Shown here in pieces: positions 53,931-63,116 of a stretch of 64,000 nucleotides of DNA (positions within the stretch are counted from its first letter, which is position 1; every line of letters begins with the position of its first letter). The notes beneath the pieces are model-generated. The model saw only the letters and a list, made by a program, of their open reading frames with translations, made no database searches and was not told where the DNA came from. A program made the position numbers and the translations under genes. Origin of the DNA: Syntrophus gentianae (lineage in GTDB: Bacteria > Desulfobacterota > Syntrophia > Syntrophales > Syntrophaceae); the NCBI RefSeq assembly GCF_900109885.1, contig NZ_FOBS01000012.1, positions 1-64,000 of the forward strand, given 5' to 3'.

Positions 53931-55799
53931 ATGAAGGTTAAAAGTAAGCAGTTCCTTCTCAGTCTTATTTATTTGCTGGTTGCCATCCTCATTCTTGTCA
54001 CCCTTAACCGCTTCGTACCCTACCGTGAACCTGTCTCGATCAGTTACAGTGAATTCAAAATCCTCCTGAGGGAAGGGTTAGTCAATGAGGTCGAGATTTC
54101 GAATGATAAAATAGATGGCAACCTGTTGCCGGGAGCCTATAACCGGATTTTGGCCCTCCGGAATGAAAAAGACGATGCTAAGGCACGGAAACTCAGGGAA
54201 ACCAAGGCGTTTTCCACCGCCAGGATACAGGATCCGGATCTCGTGAAAGAACTCGATCAAAAGGGGACCCGCTACACGGCGATGCGCGAATCGCCGTGGA
54301 TCGGCACACTCGTTTCCTGGGGCGCCACCATGTTTCTTTTCCTGCTCTTCTGGGCATTTATCCTGCGCAGAATGGGGGGAGCCGGGCAAGGTCTCATGGC
54401 CGTTGGGAAAAGCAAGGCGAAAATCTATGTGGAAGGGGAAACCAAAGTCACTTTCGTGGATGTGGCCGGCGTCGATGAAGCGGAGGGAGAACTGCAGGAG
54501 GTCATCGAGTTTCTCCGGGACCCCAAAAGATTTCAGAGTCTCGGCGGCAAGATCCCCAAGGGCATCCTGCTGGTGGGACCGCCGGGGACGGGGAAAACCT
54601 TGCTTGCCAAAGCTGTGGCCGGGGAAGCCAAGGTTGCCTTTTTAAGTCTGAGCGGATCAGCCTTCGTCGAGATGTTTGTCGGCGTTGGGGCGGCGCGTGT
54701 CCGGGACCTGTTCGATGAGGCGGAAAAGCATGCTCCCGCGATTATTTTCATCGATGAGATCGATGCCCTGGGAAAGGCGCGGGGTGTGAGTCCGATGTCG
54801 GGAATTGACGAAAGAGAGCAGACTCTGACGCAACTCCTTTCCGAGATGGACGGCTTCGATACCCGAAAAGGAGTCATCATCATGGCCGCGACGAACCGTC
54901 CCGAGATCCTCGATGCCGCCTTGTTGCGTGCCGGCCGATTTGACCGGCACATCCTTGTCGATCGGCCGGATCTTAAGGGACGGGAGGATATTTTTCGCGT
55001 TCACACAAAAAAAGTGATATTAGCGCCCGAGATTGACCTCAAGGTTCTCGCCTCAATGACGCCCGGGATGGTAGGGGCGGACATTGCGAACATCGTGAAT
55101 GAGGCCGCCCTCCTTGCCGCCAGAAAGGACAAGAAGGCCATCGACATGGGCGATTTTGAAGAGGCGGTCGAACGGACCGTGGCCGGCCTGGAAAAGAAGA
55201 GCAGGGTCATCAATAAAAAAGAAAAGGAGATTGTATCCTATCATGAAAGTGGCCATGCCATCGTTGCCAGCAGGCTGCCACATGCCGATCCTGTGAGAAG
55301 AGTCTCGATCATTCCGCGTGGAATCGCCGCTCTTGGCTACACCATCCAGCTTCCCACCGAGGACCGGTACCTGCTGACAAAGGGGGAACTCCTGGACAAG
55401 ATCACGGTCATGCTTGGGGGCAGGGCGGCCGAGGAAGTCATCTTCGGTGAGCCTTCGACGGGCGCGAGAGACGACCTGGCGAAGGCGACGGAAATCGCGA
55501 TCAACATGGTCAAGACCTACGGAATGAGCGATGAACTGGGGCTGCTGGCCCTGGAAAGGAACAGAGCCCTTTTCCTCGGGGTTCCCGGTTATGAAAAGGA
55601 CTACAGTGAGGAAACGGCTGGGAAAATTGATGCCGAAGTCAAGAGGATCCTGACGGAGGCTTATGAAAAGGCAAAATACATTCTTATGGAAGACACGGAA
55701 AAGCTTAGGAATATTTCCTCGATCCTTCGTGAAAAGGAAATGATCGAAGGGGATGAACTGCGGAATCTTCTGCAGGGGACAAAAAGATCAGGAACCTGA
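53931..55799 (+). CDS. ftsH: ATP-dependent zinc metalloprotease FtsH
   Basis: The protein has 622 residues. Two membrane helices (about 8-25 and 124-143) flank a periplasmic domain. The AAA module has Walker A GPPGTGKT at 216-223, Walker B IIFIDEID, and the second region of homology ending RAGRFDR. The protease zinc site HESGH is at 438-442. It degrades membrane and short-lived cytoplasmic proteins as a hexamer. The start is ATG 53931 with AAGGGA upstream; TTG 53925 is in frame. It lacks the long disordered C-terminus of some homologues. No folate or tRNA-modification neighbour of the usual kind is present. Confidence 0.96.
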   Translation: MKVKSKQFLLSLIYLLVAILILVTLNRFVPYREPVSISYSEFKILLREGLVNEVEISNDKIDGNLLPGAYNRILALRNEKDDAKARKLRETKAFSTARIQDPDLVKELDQKGTRYTAMRESPWIGTLVSWGATMFLFLLFWAFILRRMGGAGQGLMAVGKSKAKIYVEGETKVTFVDVAGVDEAEGELQEVIEFLRDPKRFQSLGGKIPKGILLVGPPGTGKTLLAKAVAGEAKVAFLSLSGSAFVEMFVGVGAARVRDLFDEAEKHAPAIIFIDEIDALGKARGVSPMSGIDEREQTLTQLLSEMDGFDTRKGVIIMAATNRPEILDAALLRAGRFDRHILVDRPDLKGREDIFRVHTKKVILAPEIDLKVLASMTPGMVGADIANIVNEAALLAARKDKKAIDMGDFEEAVERTVAGLEKKSRVINKKEKEIVSYHESGHAIVASRLPHADPVRRVSIIPRGIAALGYTIQLPTEDRYLLTKGELLDKITVMLGGRAAEEVIFGEPSTGARDDLAKATEIAINMVKTYGMSDELGLLALERNRALFLGVPGYEKDYSEETAGKIDAEVKRILTEAYEKAKYILMEDTEKLRNISSILREKEMIEGDELRNLLQGTKRSGT

Positions 55800-55922
55800 A
55801 TAGGTCAGGACTCTGAAAATCATTGACAATAAGCTTTAAGTCTGTTCAGGATCTCTCCCGTCTCATTATCGCTGAACCGGCAATACTGCTGATTTGAATA
55901 TTTCCTGGGTACTGGATGACTG

Positions 55923-57059
55923 ATGGAACAGTTTAAAGAAAAGCCGATGTATACCTACCTCATGGTTCTGGTGATCTGCGCCAGTGCTGGATTGCAGGGA
56001 TGGATGGCCCTGTTTACGAATTTCGCCAAGGAAGTGGTGGGGGTAAACGGTTTTCAGATCGGCGTGGCTCAGGCGGTCCGAGAAATTCCCGGCTTCCTGA
56101 CCTTCCTGGTCATGTATGTCCTGCTGGTCATGAAGGAGCATCGCTTGTCGGCCTGGTCCGTGGTCCTGCTGGGGATCGGGATCGGGGCGACCGGTTTTTT
56201 CCCGACTTTTCCCGGATTGCTGATGGTCACGGTGATCATGTCGATCGGGTTTCATTATTTTGAAACGACGAACAAATCCCTGACGGTTCAGTATTTCGAT
56301 CTGAAAGATGCGCCTGTTGTCTTTGCCCGGCTGAGAGGGTACGGGGCTCTGGCAAACATTACGGTAGGATCGATTGTCTGGTTTCTTTCCTATTTTATAC
56401 CGTATCAGCTGAATTTTCTGCTTCTGGGGATCTTTATTTCCTTGGCGGGAATTTACATGCTCTCGAAAAATCCCGTTCAGGAGCATGGGCTTCCACCGCA
56501 GAACAAACTCGTCCTCCGCCGGAAATACTGGCTTTACTATGTCCTGAATTTTCTCAGCGGCGCCCGGAGACAGATTTTTATTGTTTTTGCCGTCTTCCTC
56601 CTCGTTGAAAAATACCGGCTGAGTGTCAGCACCATCGCCGGCATTTATGTCCTGAACTATATCCTGACGTACCTGACCAACCGTTATATCTCCAGGGCGA
56701 TCAACGTTTATGGCGAGCGGGTGGTCCTCTCCCTCGAAAGCGCCAGCCTCTTTGTCCTATTTCTCGGTTATGCCTTTATCGAAAATGCCTGGGTAGCGGT
56801 CATTCTCTACGTTCTGGACAGCATCTTCTTCAATTTTGCCATCGGGTTGAATACCTATCTCCAGAAAACGGCCGATCCAGGAGACCTGGCACAGAGCACC
56901 GCCATCGGGTTCACGATCAACCATATCTCCGCCGTGGTTATTCCCCTGGTGGGGGGCAGCCTGTGGCTGCTGAACTGGAAACTGCCCTTTCTCATCGGCG
57001 CCTGCTTGACGGTGATTTCGCTGTACTTCACGCAGAAGATTCGAACCCAGACGCGCTGA
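55923..57059 (+). CDS. Major facilitator superfamily permease
   Basis: The inner-membrane protein has 378 residues and about eleven to twelve predicted helices, without signal peptide. The first helices (TYLMVLVICASAGLQG) and the paired halves fit the MFS fold. No substrate-specific motif is recognised, and the classical loop 2-3 motif is not evident. It converges with the serine acetyltransferase gene with only 17 bases between the stop codons, and is preceded by ftsH after 123 bases. Its substrate is unknown. Confidence 0.85.
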   Translation: MEQFKEKPMYTYLMVLVICASAGLQGWMALFTNFAKEVVGVNGFQIGVAQAVREIPGFLTFLVMYVLLVMKEHRLSAWSVVLLGIGIGATGFFPTFPGLLMVTVIMSIGFHYFETTNKSLTVQYFDLKDAPVVFARLRGYGALANITVGSIVWFLSYFIPYQLNFLLLGIFISLAGIYMLSKNPVQEHGLPPQNKLVLRRKYWLYYVLNFLSGARRQIFIVFAVFLLVEKYRLSVSTIAGIYVLNYILTYLTNRYISRAINVYGERVVLSLESASLFVLFLGYAFIENAWVAVILYVLDSIFFNFAIGLNTYLQKTADPGDLAQSTAIGFTINHISAVVIPLVGGSLWLLNWKLPFLIGACLTVISLYFTQKIRTQTR

Positions 57060-57076
57060 ATGGTGCTTTTTCACCC

Positions 57077-58033
57077 TCATTTGAAATGCAGACGGGGTTC
57101 TTCCATGATGACCCGGGTATCCGCTGGGACTGATTCCGTTATCCAGACATTGCCACCAATCGTGGAACGGGCGCCGATGGTGGTGTCCCCGCCGAGAATC
57201 GTGGCCCCAGCATAGATGATGACATCGTCTTCGATGGTGGGATGGCGCTTCTTTCCCCGCAGGAGTGTCCCGGCATCCTTGGGAAGAGACAGGGCGCCCA
57301 GCGTAACCCCCTGGTAGATGCGCACCCGGTTGCCGATTTCCGTGGTCTCCCCGATGACGACCCCCGTGCCGTGATCGATAAAGAAACTTTCGCCGATGGC
57401 GGCGCCGGGGTGAATGTCGATGCCGGTGACGCTGTGGGAGTATTCCGTCATCATCCGGGGGAGCAGGGGGATTTTCTGCCCGTAGAGCTGGTGGGCAATG
57501 CGGTAGACGCTGATGGCTAACGTGGCGGGGTAACTGAAGATGATCTCATCGGTACTGCCGGCGGCGGGATCGCCCTCCAAGGCGGCGAGCACATCGGTAG
57601 CCAGTATTCTCTGCAGACCCGGGACACTGCCCAGCAGGGTTAGCGCTTCCTGATAGCCCTTTTCCTCGCATCCCACACAGGGCAGGTTATAACGGAAACA
57701 TTGATGCCGGAAGCTGTGGGATATCTGTCTGGCCAGCAATTCAAAAAGAACCGTGACCATGGAGCCGATTTCATATTTCAGATTAACCGGATCGATGTTC
57801 TCCCGGGAAAAATATCCGGGAAAGAGCAGCTGCCTCATGCGGCTCAGGATTTCCCTGACGGCCTGCCTGGAGGGGATGAGTTCCGGGCTGATGTGGGACA
57901 AGCAGGTCTCCTTCTGGCAGGTGGCAACGATCGAATCAATGATTTCCGGAAGGGCCTCGCGGTGACGGGAATGTGAGGTTGCCTCGGTCCTGCATATTCT
58001 TGTTTCCTGTTCCAGATTTCCGGGTTCTTCCAT
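57077..58033 (-). CDS. Serine O-acetyltransferase, EpsC type (copy 2)
   Basis: The protein has 318 residues and is paralogous to the gene at 38223. The long helical N-terminus has its own cysteine pair (PCVGCEEKG). The beta-helix core shows GIDIHPGAAIG, then FFIDHGTGVVIGETTEIGN and RVRIYQGVTLGA as in copy 1. It makes O-acetylserine for cysteine synthesis. The start is ATG 58033, with AGAGGAGG upstream; a longer frame start at 58138 lies within the ABC-F gene. It lies 25 bases downstream of the ABC-F gene, probably co-transcribed, and outside the sulfur block. Confidence 0.92.
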   Translation of the reverse strand: MEEPGNLEQETRICRTEATSHSRHREALPEIIDSIVATCQKETCLSHISPELIPSRQAVREILSRMRQLLFPGYFSRENIDPVNLKYEIGSMVTVLFELLARQISHSFRHQCFRYNLPCVGCEEKGYQEALTLLGSVPGLQRILATDVLAALEGDPAAGSTDEIIFSYPATLAISVYRIAHQLYGQKIPLLPRMMTEYSHSVTGIDIHPGAAIGESFFIDHGTGVVIGETTEIGNRVRIYQGVTLGALSLPKDAGTLLRGKKRHPTIEDDVIIYAGATILGGDTTIGARSTIGGNVWITESVPADTRVIMEEPRLHFK

Positions 58034-58058
58034 CTTTCTTTCCTCCTCTCGGATCTTT

Positions 58059-59948
58059 TCAAGTTGCAAAATCTTCCAGCTGCTCCCACCGTAAATAGGC
58101 TTGATCGAGTTCCCCGTCCAGCGCTTCGAGCCGCTCATTGGCTGCGGTTATCGCTGCCGGGTCGCTTTCGGCGTAGAATTCCGGTGAACTCAAGATTGCG
58201 AGAATTTCTTCTTTCTCTTTTTCCAGGGCCTCGATTCTCTGAGGCAGCCCTTCAAGCTCCCGTGCCTCCTTGTACGAGAGCCGGCGTTTCTCCCGGGGCG
58301 TTTTCTCCCTCCGGGGTTTGTCCGCTTTCGTCTCTGTTTCCAGCTTTACAGGAAGAGGGCGCTGGCGGAGCCAGTCGTCGTATCCGCCCACATATTCCTT
58401 CAGGCATCCCTCGCATTCGAAGACGAGTGTGGATGTGACGACATTGTTCAGAAAGGCGCGGTCATGGCTGACGATCAGAAGCGTGCCGCTGTAATCCAGG
58501 AGCCGCTCTTCGAGAAGTTCGAGTGTTTCCGTATCAAGGTCGTTGGTTGGTTCGTCGAGGACCAGGACGTTTGACGGAAGGCTGAAGAGCTTGGCCAGGA
58601 GAAGGCGGTTGCGTTCACCCCCGGAGAGCGACCGGACAGGCGCAAGAATCTGATCGGGTGGGAAAAGGAAATCCTGCAGATACCCGACAATATGCCGCGG
58701 GACGCCTCCCGCAAAGACCGTATCGCTGCCGTCGGTGATGTTGTCCTTGAGCGTCCGGTTCTCATCCAGTTGCGCACGGAGCTGATCGAAGTAGGCGATC
58801 TTCAGCCCGGCGCCCAGGCGGAGCCGGCCTCGCTGGGGTGACAGCTCTCCGAGGAGGATCTTGAGCAGGGTCGTCTTGCCCGACCCGTTTGGGCCGAGAA
58901 TGCCCACCTTATCGCCGCGGAGAAGAGTCGTGGAAAAGTTCTGAAGAATCTTTTTTTCGCCGAAGGAAAAATCAATCCCCTCGGCATCGACAACGAGCTT
59001 GCCACTGCGTTCCGCCTCCGCAATGGCAATCCGGGCATTGCCAATCCGTTCCCGGCGAAGGGCGCGTTCGTGGCGAAGCTGCTCCAGCGCCCGCACCCTG
59101 CCTTCGTTCCGGGTGCGGCGGGCTTTGATCCCCTGGCGGACCCAGATCTCCTCCTTTGCCAGCTTCCGGTCGAAATCCTGCCAGGCCTTCTCTTCCGAGT
59201 CCAGCATGGCCTGACGGCGTTCGAGATAGGTGTCGTAAGGGCAGTCGAAGGACAGAAGACGGCCCCGGTCAATCTCCACGATGCGGGTTGCCATCTTCTG
59301 TAGAAAGGCGCGGTCATGGGTCACAAACACAATCGTCCCGTTGAATTTGAGAAGAAATTCCTCCAGCCAGTCAATGGTGTTGATGTCCAGGTGGTTGGTA
59401 GGTTCGTCCAGCAGGAGAAGATCGGGATTCTTCGCGAGGGCGCGGGTTAGAAAGACCCGGCGTTTCAATCCCGCGGAAAGCAGTTGAAATTCGGCCTTTT
59501 CATCGAGACCGGTCTGGGAGATCAGTTTTTCGACCCGCTGGTGAAAGGACCAGGCGCCGGATGTCTCCATGGAATGCTGGACCCCTTCGAGTCTCCTCAA
59601 AAGGTTCTGACTGCCGTTCTGGGCAAGCTGGCCCGTCAGTTCATGGTATTGCCGCACCAGCTCCAGGTGTTCCTCTCCGCCGGAGGCGACGGTATCGTAG
59701 ACTGTTCCGGGGAGATCGTCGGGGACCTCCTGCGGCAGCAGGGAAACCCGGATATCTGCCCTTTTGACGATCTCACCCCGATCCGGGGGGATGTCTCCGT
59801 TGAGCATCCTCAGGAGCGTTGACTTGCCGGTCCCGTTCCGGCCGAGCAGGCCGATGCGTTCTCCCTTTTCGATCCGCAGCTCCGCGCCGTCCAGGAGAAG
59901 AGGCCCGCCAAAGCTTACGGAAACGTCATGAACCCACATTAATGCCAT
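58059..59948 (-). CDS. uup: ABC-F ATPase, Uup-like
   Basis: The soluble protein has 629 residues, with two ABC domains and no membrane helices. Walker A sites are GRNGTGKS (36-43) and GPNGSGKT (about 354-361); Walker B with LLLLDEPTNHLD and VLVLDEPTNDLD. The signature of domain 1 is LSAGLKRR rather than LSGG, and of domain 2 LSGGERNR. A helical linker lies at about 240-310 and a C-terminal coiled coil at about 540-629, the region that binds DNA or the ribosome in Uup. ABC-F proteins act on ribosomes or, for Uup, in genome stability. AGGAA precedes the start. Confidence 0.9.
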   Translation of the reverse strand: MALMWVHDVSVSFGGPLLLDGAELRIEKGERIGLLGRNGTGKSTLLRMLNGDIPPDRGEIVKRADIRVSLLPQEVPDDLPGTVYDTVASGGEEHLELVRQYHELTGQLAQNGSQNLLRRLEGVQHSMETSGAWSFHQRVEKLISQTGLDEKAEFQLLSAGLKRRVFLTRALAKNPDLLLLDEPTNHLDINTIDWLEEFLLKFNGTIVFVTHDRAFLQKMATRIVEIDRGRLLSFDCPYDTYLERRQAMLDSEEKAWQDFDRKLAKEEIWVRQGIKARRTRNEGRVRALEQLRHERALRRERIGNARIAIAEAERSGKLVVDAEGIDFSFGEKKILQNFSTTLLRGDKVGILGPNGSGKTTLLKILLGELSPQRGRLRLGAGLKIAYFDQLRAQLDENRTLKDNITDGSDTVFAGGVPRHIVGYLQDFLFPPDQILAPVRSLSGGERNRLLLAKLFSLPSNVLVLDEPTNDLDTETLELLEERLLDYSGTLLIVSHDRAFLNNVVTSTLVFECEGCLKEYVGGYDDWLRQRPLPVKLETETKADKPRREKTPREKRRLSYKEARELEGLPQRIEALEKEKEEILAILSSPEFYAESDPAAITAANERLEALDGELDQAYLRWEQLEDFAT

Positions 59949-60138
59949 TTTAAATTCCTGTATTCCTTCATAACGGGAGTTTCCTTTCTATTCTAATAGA
60001 GTCTTGACAAGGGCGAACTATTCTGTCGGTATCTATGTGAACAGGGGAAACGTTTCCCATGATCCTTAAATATTGAAATTGCTTTTATCCGGTTTCAACG
60101 GTATTTACCATCCTATATTTGGAAGTTATCGAGGGATT

Positions 60139-61380
60139 ATGAAATTTGAGAAATACGCCATCTCCGAAGCCATCAAAAAGAACCTGGTCCAACTGGGATT
60201 CAAGAGACCCACGGACATTCAGTTCAAATCCATCCCGTCCATTCTGAAAGGGGAGGATGTCCTGGCCATTGCCCAGACGGGGACGGGGAAGACGGCCGCT
60301 TTTGCCATACCGATCATCGACAGGGTCCACCGGGAAAAAAGCAGCAAGCGGGTCTTCGGCATCAAATGCATCGTTCTGGTTCCCACCCGGGAACTGGCCC
60401 TGCAGATTGGGGAGGTCTTTGCGTCCCTGGCAAAACACACCAAGGTGAAGACATTTTCCTTGATCGGCGGCGTCGAGCAGGATGCCCAGATCCGGAAGCT
60501 CCAGGACGGCATCGATGTCCTGATTGCCACCCCGGGGCGGATGTTTGATCTCATCCACCAGGGCTATCTCCGTCTGGATGCCATCGAGACCCTGGTCCTG
60601 GATGAAGCCGACCATATGCTGGACCTGGGTTTCATCAAGGACATTCAGTCTATCAAAAGAATGCTCCATAGAAAACATCAGACGCTGTTTTTTTCGGCGA
60701 CCATCAACCCGGGAATAAAGAAACTGGCCTTCTCCCAGGTTAAGAGCACGGCCATCCGAATTCAGGTATCACCCGAAGACCCCGTCTCCGCGAATGTCTC
60801 CCATGCAGTTATGTTCGTGGAGATGGACGACAAGCGATTCTTCCTGGAGCGGTTCATCAAGGAGAATCTGGACAGCAAGATCCTCGTCTTTGTCCGGACC
60901 AGGGTGCGCGCGGAGCGGGTCGCCAGGGCCATGGAACGGGTCGGCATTACCGCAATCACTCTCCATGGCGAGAAGGACCAGGAGGAACGATCAAGGGTGA
61001 TGAACCGCTTCAAGGCGGGGGAGACCAATCTTCTGATCGCAACGGATGTCAGCGCTCGCGGCATCGACATCCCGGAAATAAACTATGTGATCAATTATGA
61101 CCTGCCAGATAAGGCGGAAAACTACGTTCACCGGGTGGGAAGAACGGGGCGGGGGACCCGCAAAGGGGTTGCCCTTTCTTTCTGCAGTACGGAAGAAGAA
61201 GAGCGCCTGAAGGAAATACAACTATTTTTAAATAAGGAGATTGAGGTTGTAAAGATTGGTAAAAAAGATTACGATTCGACGCTGGATCTATCCAGTGGCA
61301 AAACCGGCGCGGAGGCGCTGGTCGAAGAACATGAGGCCTGGCTGAGGTCAAGAAAGAAGAGAAAATCGCATAAAAATTGA
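60139..61380 (+). CDS. DEAD-box RNA helicase
   Basis: The protein has 413 residues. Motif Q precedes Walker A (AQTGTGKT, 45-52), DEAD is at 155-158, then SAT, and HRVGRTGRG in the second RecA domain. There is only a short basic tail (KKRKSHKN), so it is a compact RhlE-like helicase for RNA remodelling, such as ribosome assembly. Start ATG 60139 with GAGGG just upstream; an in-frame start 22 codons earlier would add residues unlike the family. It is followed after 55 bases by an Rnk-like gene. Confidence 0.93.
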   Translation: MKFEKYAISEAIKKNLVQLGFKRPTDIQFKSIPSILKGEDVLAIAQTGTGKTAAFAIPIIDRVHREKSSKRVFGIKCIVLVPTRELALQIGEVFASLAKHTKVKTFSLIGGVEQDAQIRKLQDGIDVLIATPGRMFDLIHQGYLRLDAIETLVLDEADHMLDLGFIKDIQSIKRMLHRKHQTLFFSATINPGIKKLAFSQVKSTAIRIQVSPEDPVSANVSHAVMFVEMDDKRFFLERFIKENLDSKILVFVRTRVRAERVARAMERVGITAITLHGEKDQEERSRVMNRFKAGETNLLIATDVSARGIDIPEINYVINYDLPDKAENYVHRVGRTGRGTRKGVALSFCSTEEEERLKEIQLFLNKEIEVVKIGKKDYDSTLDLSSGKTGAEALVEEHEAWLRSRKKRKSHKN

Positions 61381-61435
61381 GAAGGCAGATTTGTTGAGCC
61401 CATCGCTATACGAATAGGTCCGGGAGGAGTGCATC

Positions 61436-61852
61436 ATGTCCGAGAGAGAAATCTATATTACGAAGTTTGATCTGGAACGGTTGTCGAGCCTGATTGAGGA
61501 AATCCGGCAGCATGATGATAAAAGGAAGATGGATCTCGCGAGTCTTGAAAAGGAATTGGATCGGGGACATATCGTCGAACCGGAAGATGTCCCGAAGGAT
61601 GTGATCACAATGAATTCCAGAATCATTTTTACCGATACGGATTCAAAGGAGACCATGACCGTCTCGCTCGTCTTTCCCTCTGACGCGGATTTTGAAAAGA
61701 AAAAAATCTCCATCCTCTCCCCGATTGGAACGGCCCTGTTGGGATATCGTGTCGGGGACATCATAGAATGGAATGTTCCATCGGGGAAGAAAAGTCTGAG
61801 GATCGACGAAGTCGTTTATCAACCCGAGGCCGCCGGTGACTATCACCTGTAA
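61436..61852 (+). CDS. rnk: Rnk/GreA-C-terminal-domain protein
   Basis: The protein has 138 residues. A short helical N-terminus (about 1-50) is followed by the FKBP-like C-terminal domain of GreA/GreB (about 53-130, with SPIGTALLGYRVGDIIEW). This is the layout of Rnk, which binds RNA polymerase in competition with Gre factors. The N-terminal coil is too short for transcript cleavage activity. The ribosome site GGGAGGAG is optimal. It forms a likely unit with the RNA helicase gene before it and overlaps none of its neighbours' real starts. Confidence 0.9.
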   Translation: MSEREIYITKFDLERLSSLIEEIRQHDDKRKMDLASLEKELDRGHIVEPEDVPKDVITMNSRIIFTDTDSKETMTVSLVFPSDADFEKKKISILSPIGTALLGYRVGDIIEWNVPSGKKSLRIDEVVYQPEAAGDYHL

Positions 61853-61958
61853 GACGACAGAGGAAGCAGGCTCTGAAATTCCAATTCCAATTCCAACATT
61901 TCCGTTTCTGCTGCAGCCCCTGCGATCAAGTTTTGATATTTCCGGAGGATCTCAGCCC

Positions 61959-62495
61959 ATGAGGATGATGGTCAGAGTTTTGCTGATTATACTGGGACTG
62001 GTCTTCTTCATCTCCTGCTCCGGGAGCGAAGCACCCCGCGAAGAAAAGAAGACGGACCGTTCCTTCAGTCCCGCCGGCCTCAGTGTCAAGGAGTCCGACG
62101 GTCTAAAAAAAGTCAGGGGGCAGGTTTGGTATGTCCCGATTTATTCGAATATCCCCTGTGATGGTGATCGACTGTCCGATCTCAGTGCGTTTATAGCAAT
62201 CCATAACACGGATCTGTCTTACCCCATCCAGGTGACAAAAGTTCTTTATTTCGATAACGATGGAAAGCTGGTAAAGGATTTTGCGGTTCAGCAGTTAAAG
62301 TTGGCGCCGTTGGCGGCAACCAATTTTCATATTCCGAGGAAAGATCAGAGCGGCACGGGAGCAAATTTTTTAATCGAATGGACGTCCGATTCGCCCGTTT
62401 CAGAACCTTTGATCGAGTCCATCATGGTCGATTGTCAGACCCACAAGGGTCTGTCCTTTTCCAGCAAGGGTAAAGTCATCCGAGAGGTCAAATAG
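61959..62495 (+). CDS. DUF3124-family lipoprotein
   Basis: The precursor has 178 residues with a lipobox FFISC (Cys 20). The mature part begins with a short charged linker, then a beta-sandwich-like domain with GQVWYVPIYSNI, IAIHNTDLS and FLIEWTSD, features I associate with DUF3124 proteins. The function is unknown. ATG 61959 has CCGGAGGAT upstream; a longer frame overlaps the Rnk gene and is not supported. It precedes another envelope gene (rlpA-like). Confidence 0.85.
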   Translation: MRMMVRVLLIILGLVFFISCSGSEAPREEKKTDRSFSPAGLSVKESDGLKKVRGQVWYVPIYSNIPCDGDRLSDLSAFIAIHNTDLSYPIQVTKVLYFDNDGKLVKDFAVQQLKLAPLAATNFHIPRKDQSGTGANFLIEWTSDSPVSEPLIESIMVDCQTHKGLSFSSKGKVIREVK

Positions 62496-62574
62496 CAAGA
62501 AGATCAAAACGTGTGCAAGGCGGTCTGATTTCAAGAAGAAACGTCCGAACCCATCAGCTGAGGAGGAGTTTGTC

Positions 62575-63033
62575 ATGCAACTCAGGAATCGCAAGAAGAA
62601 AATCACCTGCTGGGCGCTTGCCTGCAAACTGAGCCTTTTTGTCTTTGTGCATCCCCTTGCCGCAGAAATAACGGTACAGCCGGAAATGATACCCAACGAG
62701 CAAAGGGAAAAATCCGATGTCGAGAAGCCGAAAGGAATGGTGGGCAAGGCGCATTACTACAGGAAAAGCCTCAATAAGAGAAGAACCAGCTCGGGTGCGG
62801 TCTATAACCCGAATAAGCTGACGGCGGCCCATCCGACCCTTCCCCTTGGTTCGCGGGTCAAAGTCGTCAACCTTGACAACAGGAAATCGGTGGTCGTGAC
62901 CGTCAATGACCGCTGCCGCAAACATGGGTTTGAATTCATAGATTTATCCCATGCTGCGGCGCGTGAACTGGGTTTCCTCAGCAGGGGGACGGCGCAGGTT
63001 CAGATCATGCCGCTTGAAGAGTTTGTCCCGTAA
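62575..63033 (+). CDS. RlpA-like double-psi beta-barrel protein
   Basis: The protein has 152 residues. An N-terminal signal sequence (to about residue 30, LAAE) is followed by a single RlpA/DPBB domain: GKAHYYRKSLNKRRTSSG, then LTAAHPTLPLGSRVKVVNL and VNDRCRKHG. RlpA proteins are periplasmic or outer-membrane lytic transglycosylases at the septum that act on denuded glycan. No SPOR domain and no lipobox cysteine are seen. GAGGAGG precedes the start. The catalytic Glu and Asp were not assigned with certainty, so enzymatic activity is presumed from the family. Confidence 0.9.
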   Translation: MQLRNRKKKITCWALACKLSLFVFVHPLAAEITVQPEMIPNEQREKSDVEKPKGMVGKAHYYRKSLNKRRTSSGAVYNPNKLTAAHPTLPLGSRVKVVNLDNRKSVVVTVNDRCRKHGFEFIDLSHAAARELGFLSRGTAQVQIMPLEEFVP

Positions 63034-63116
63034 GGATTTTTGCCTCGTTGTTCCTTCAGCCAAAGGGGCTGGGATTTCAGGAGAAAATCTCTTTTCGCCT
63101 TTCTGAAAAATAGAAC

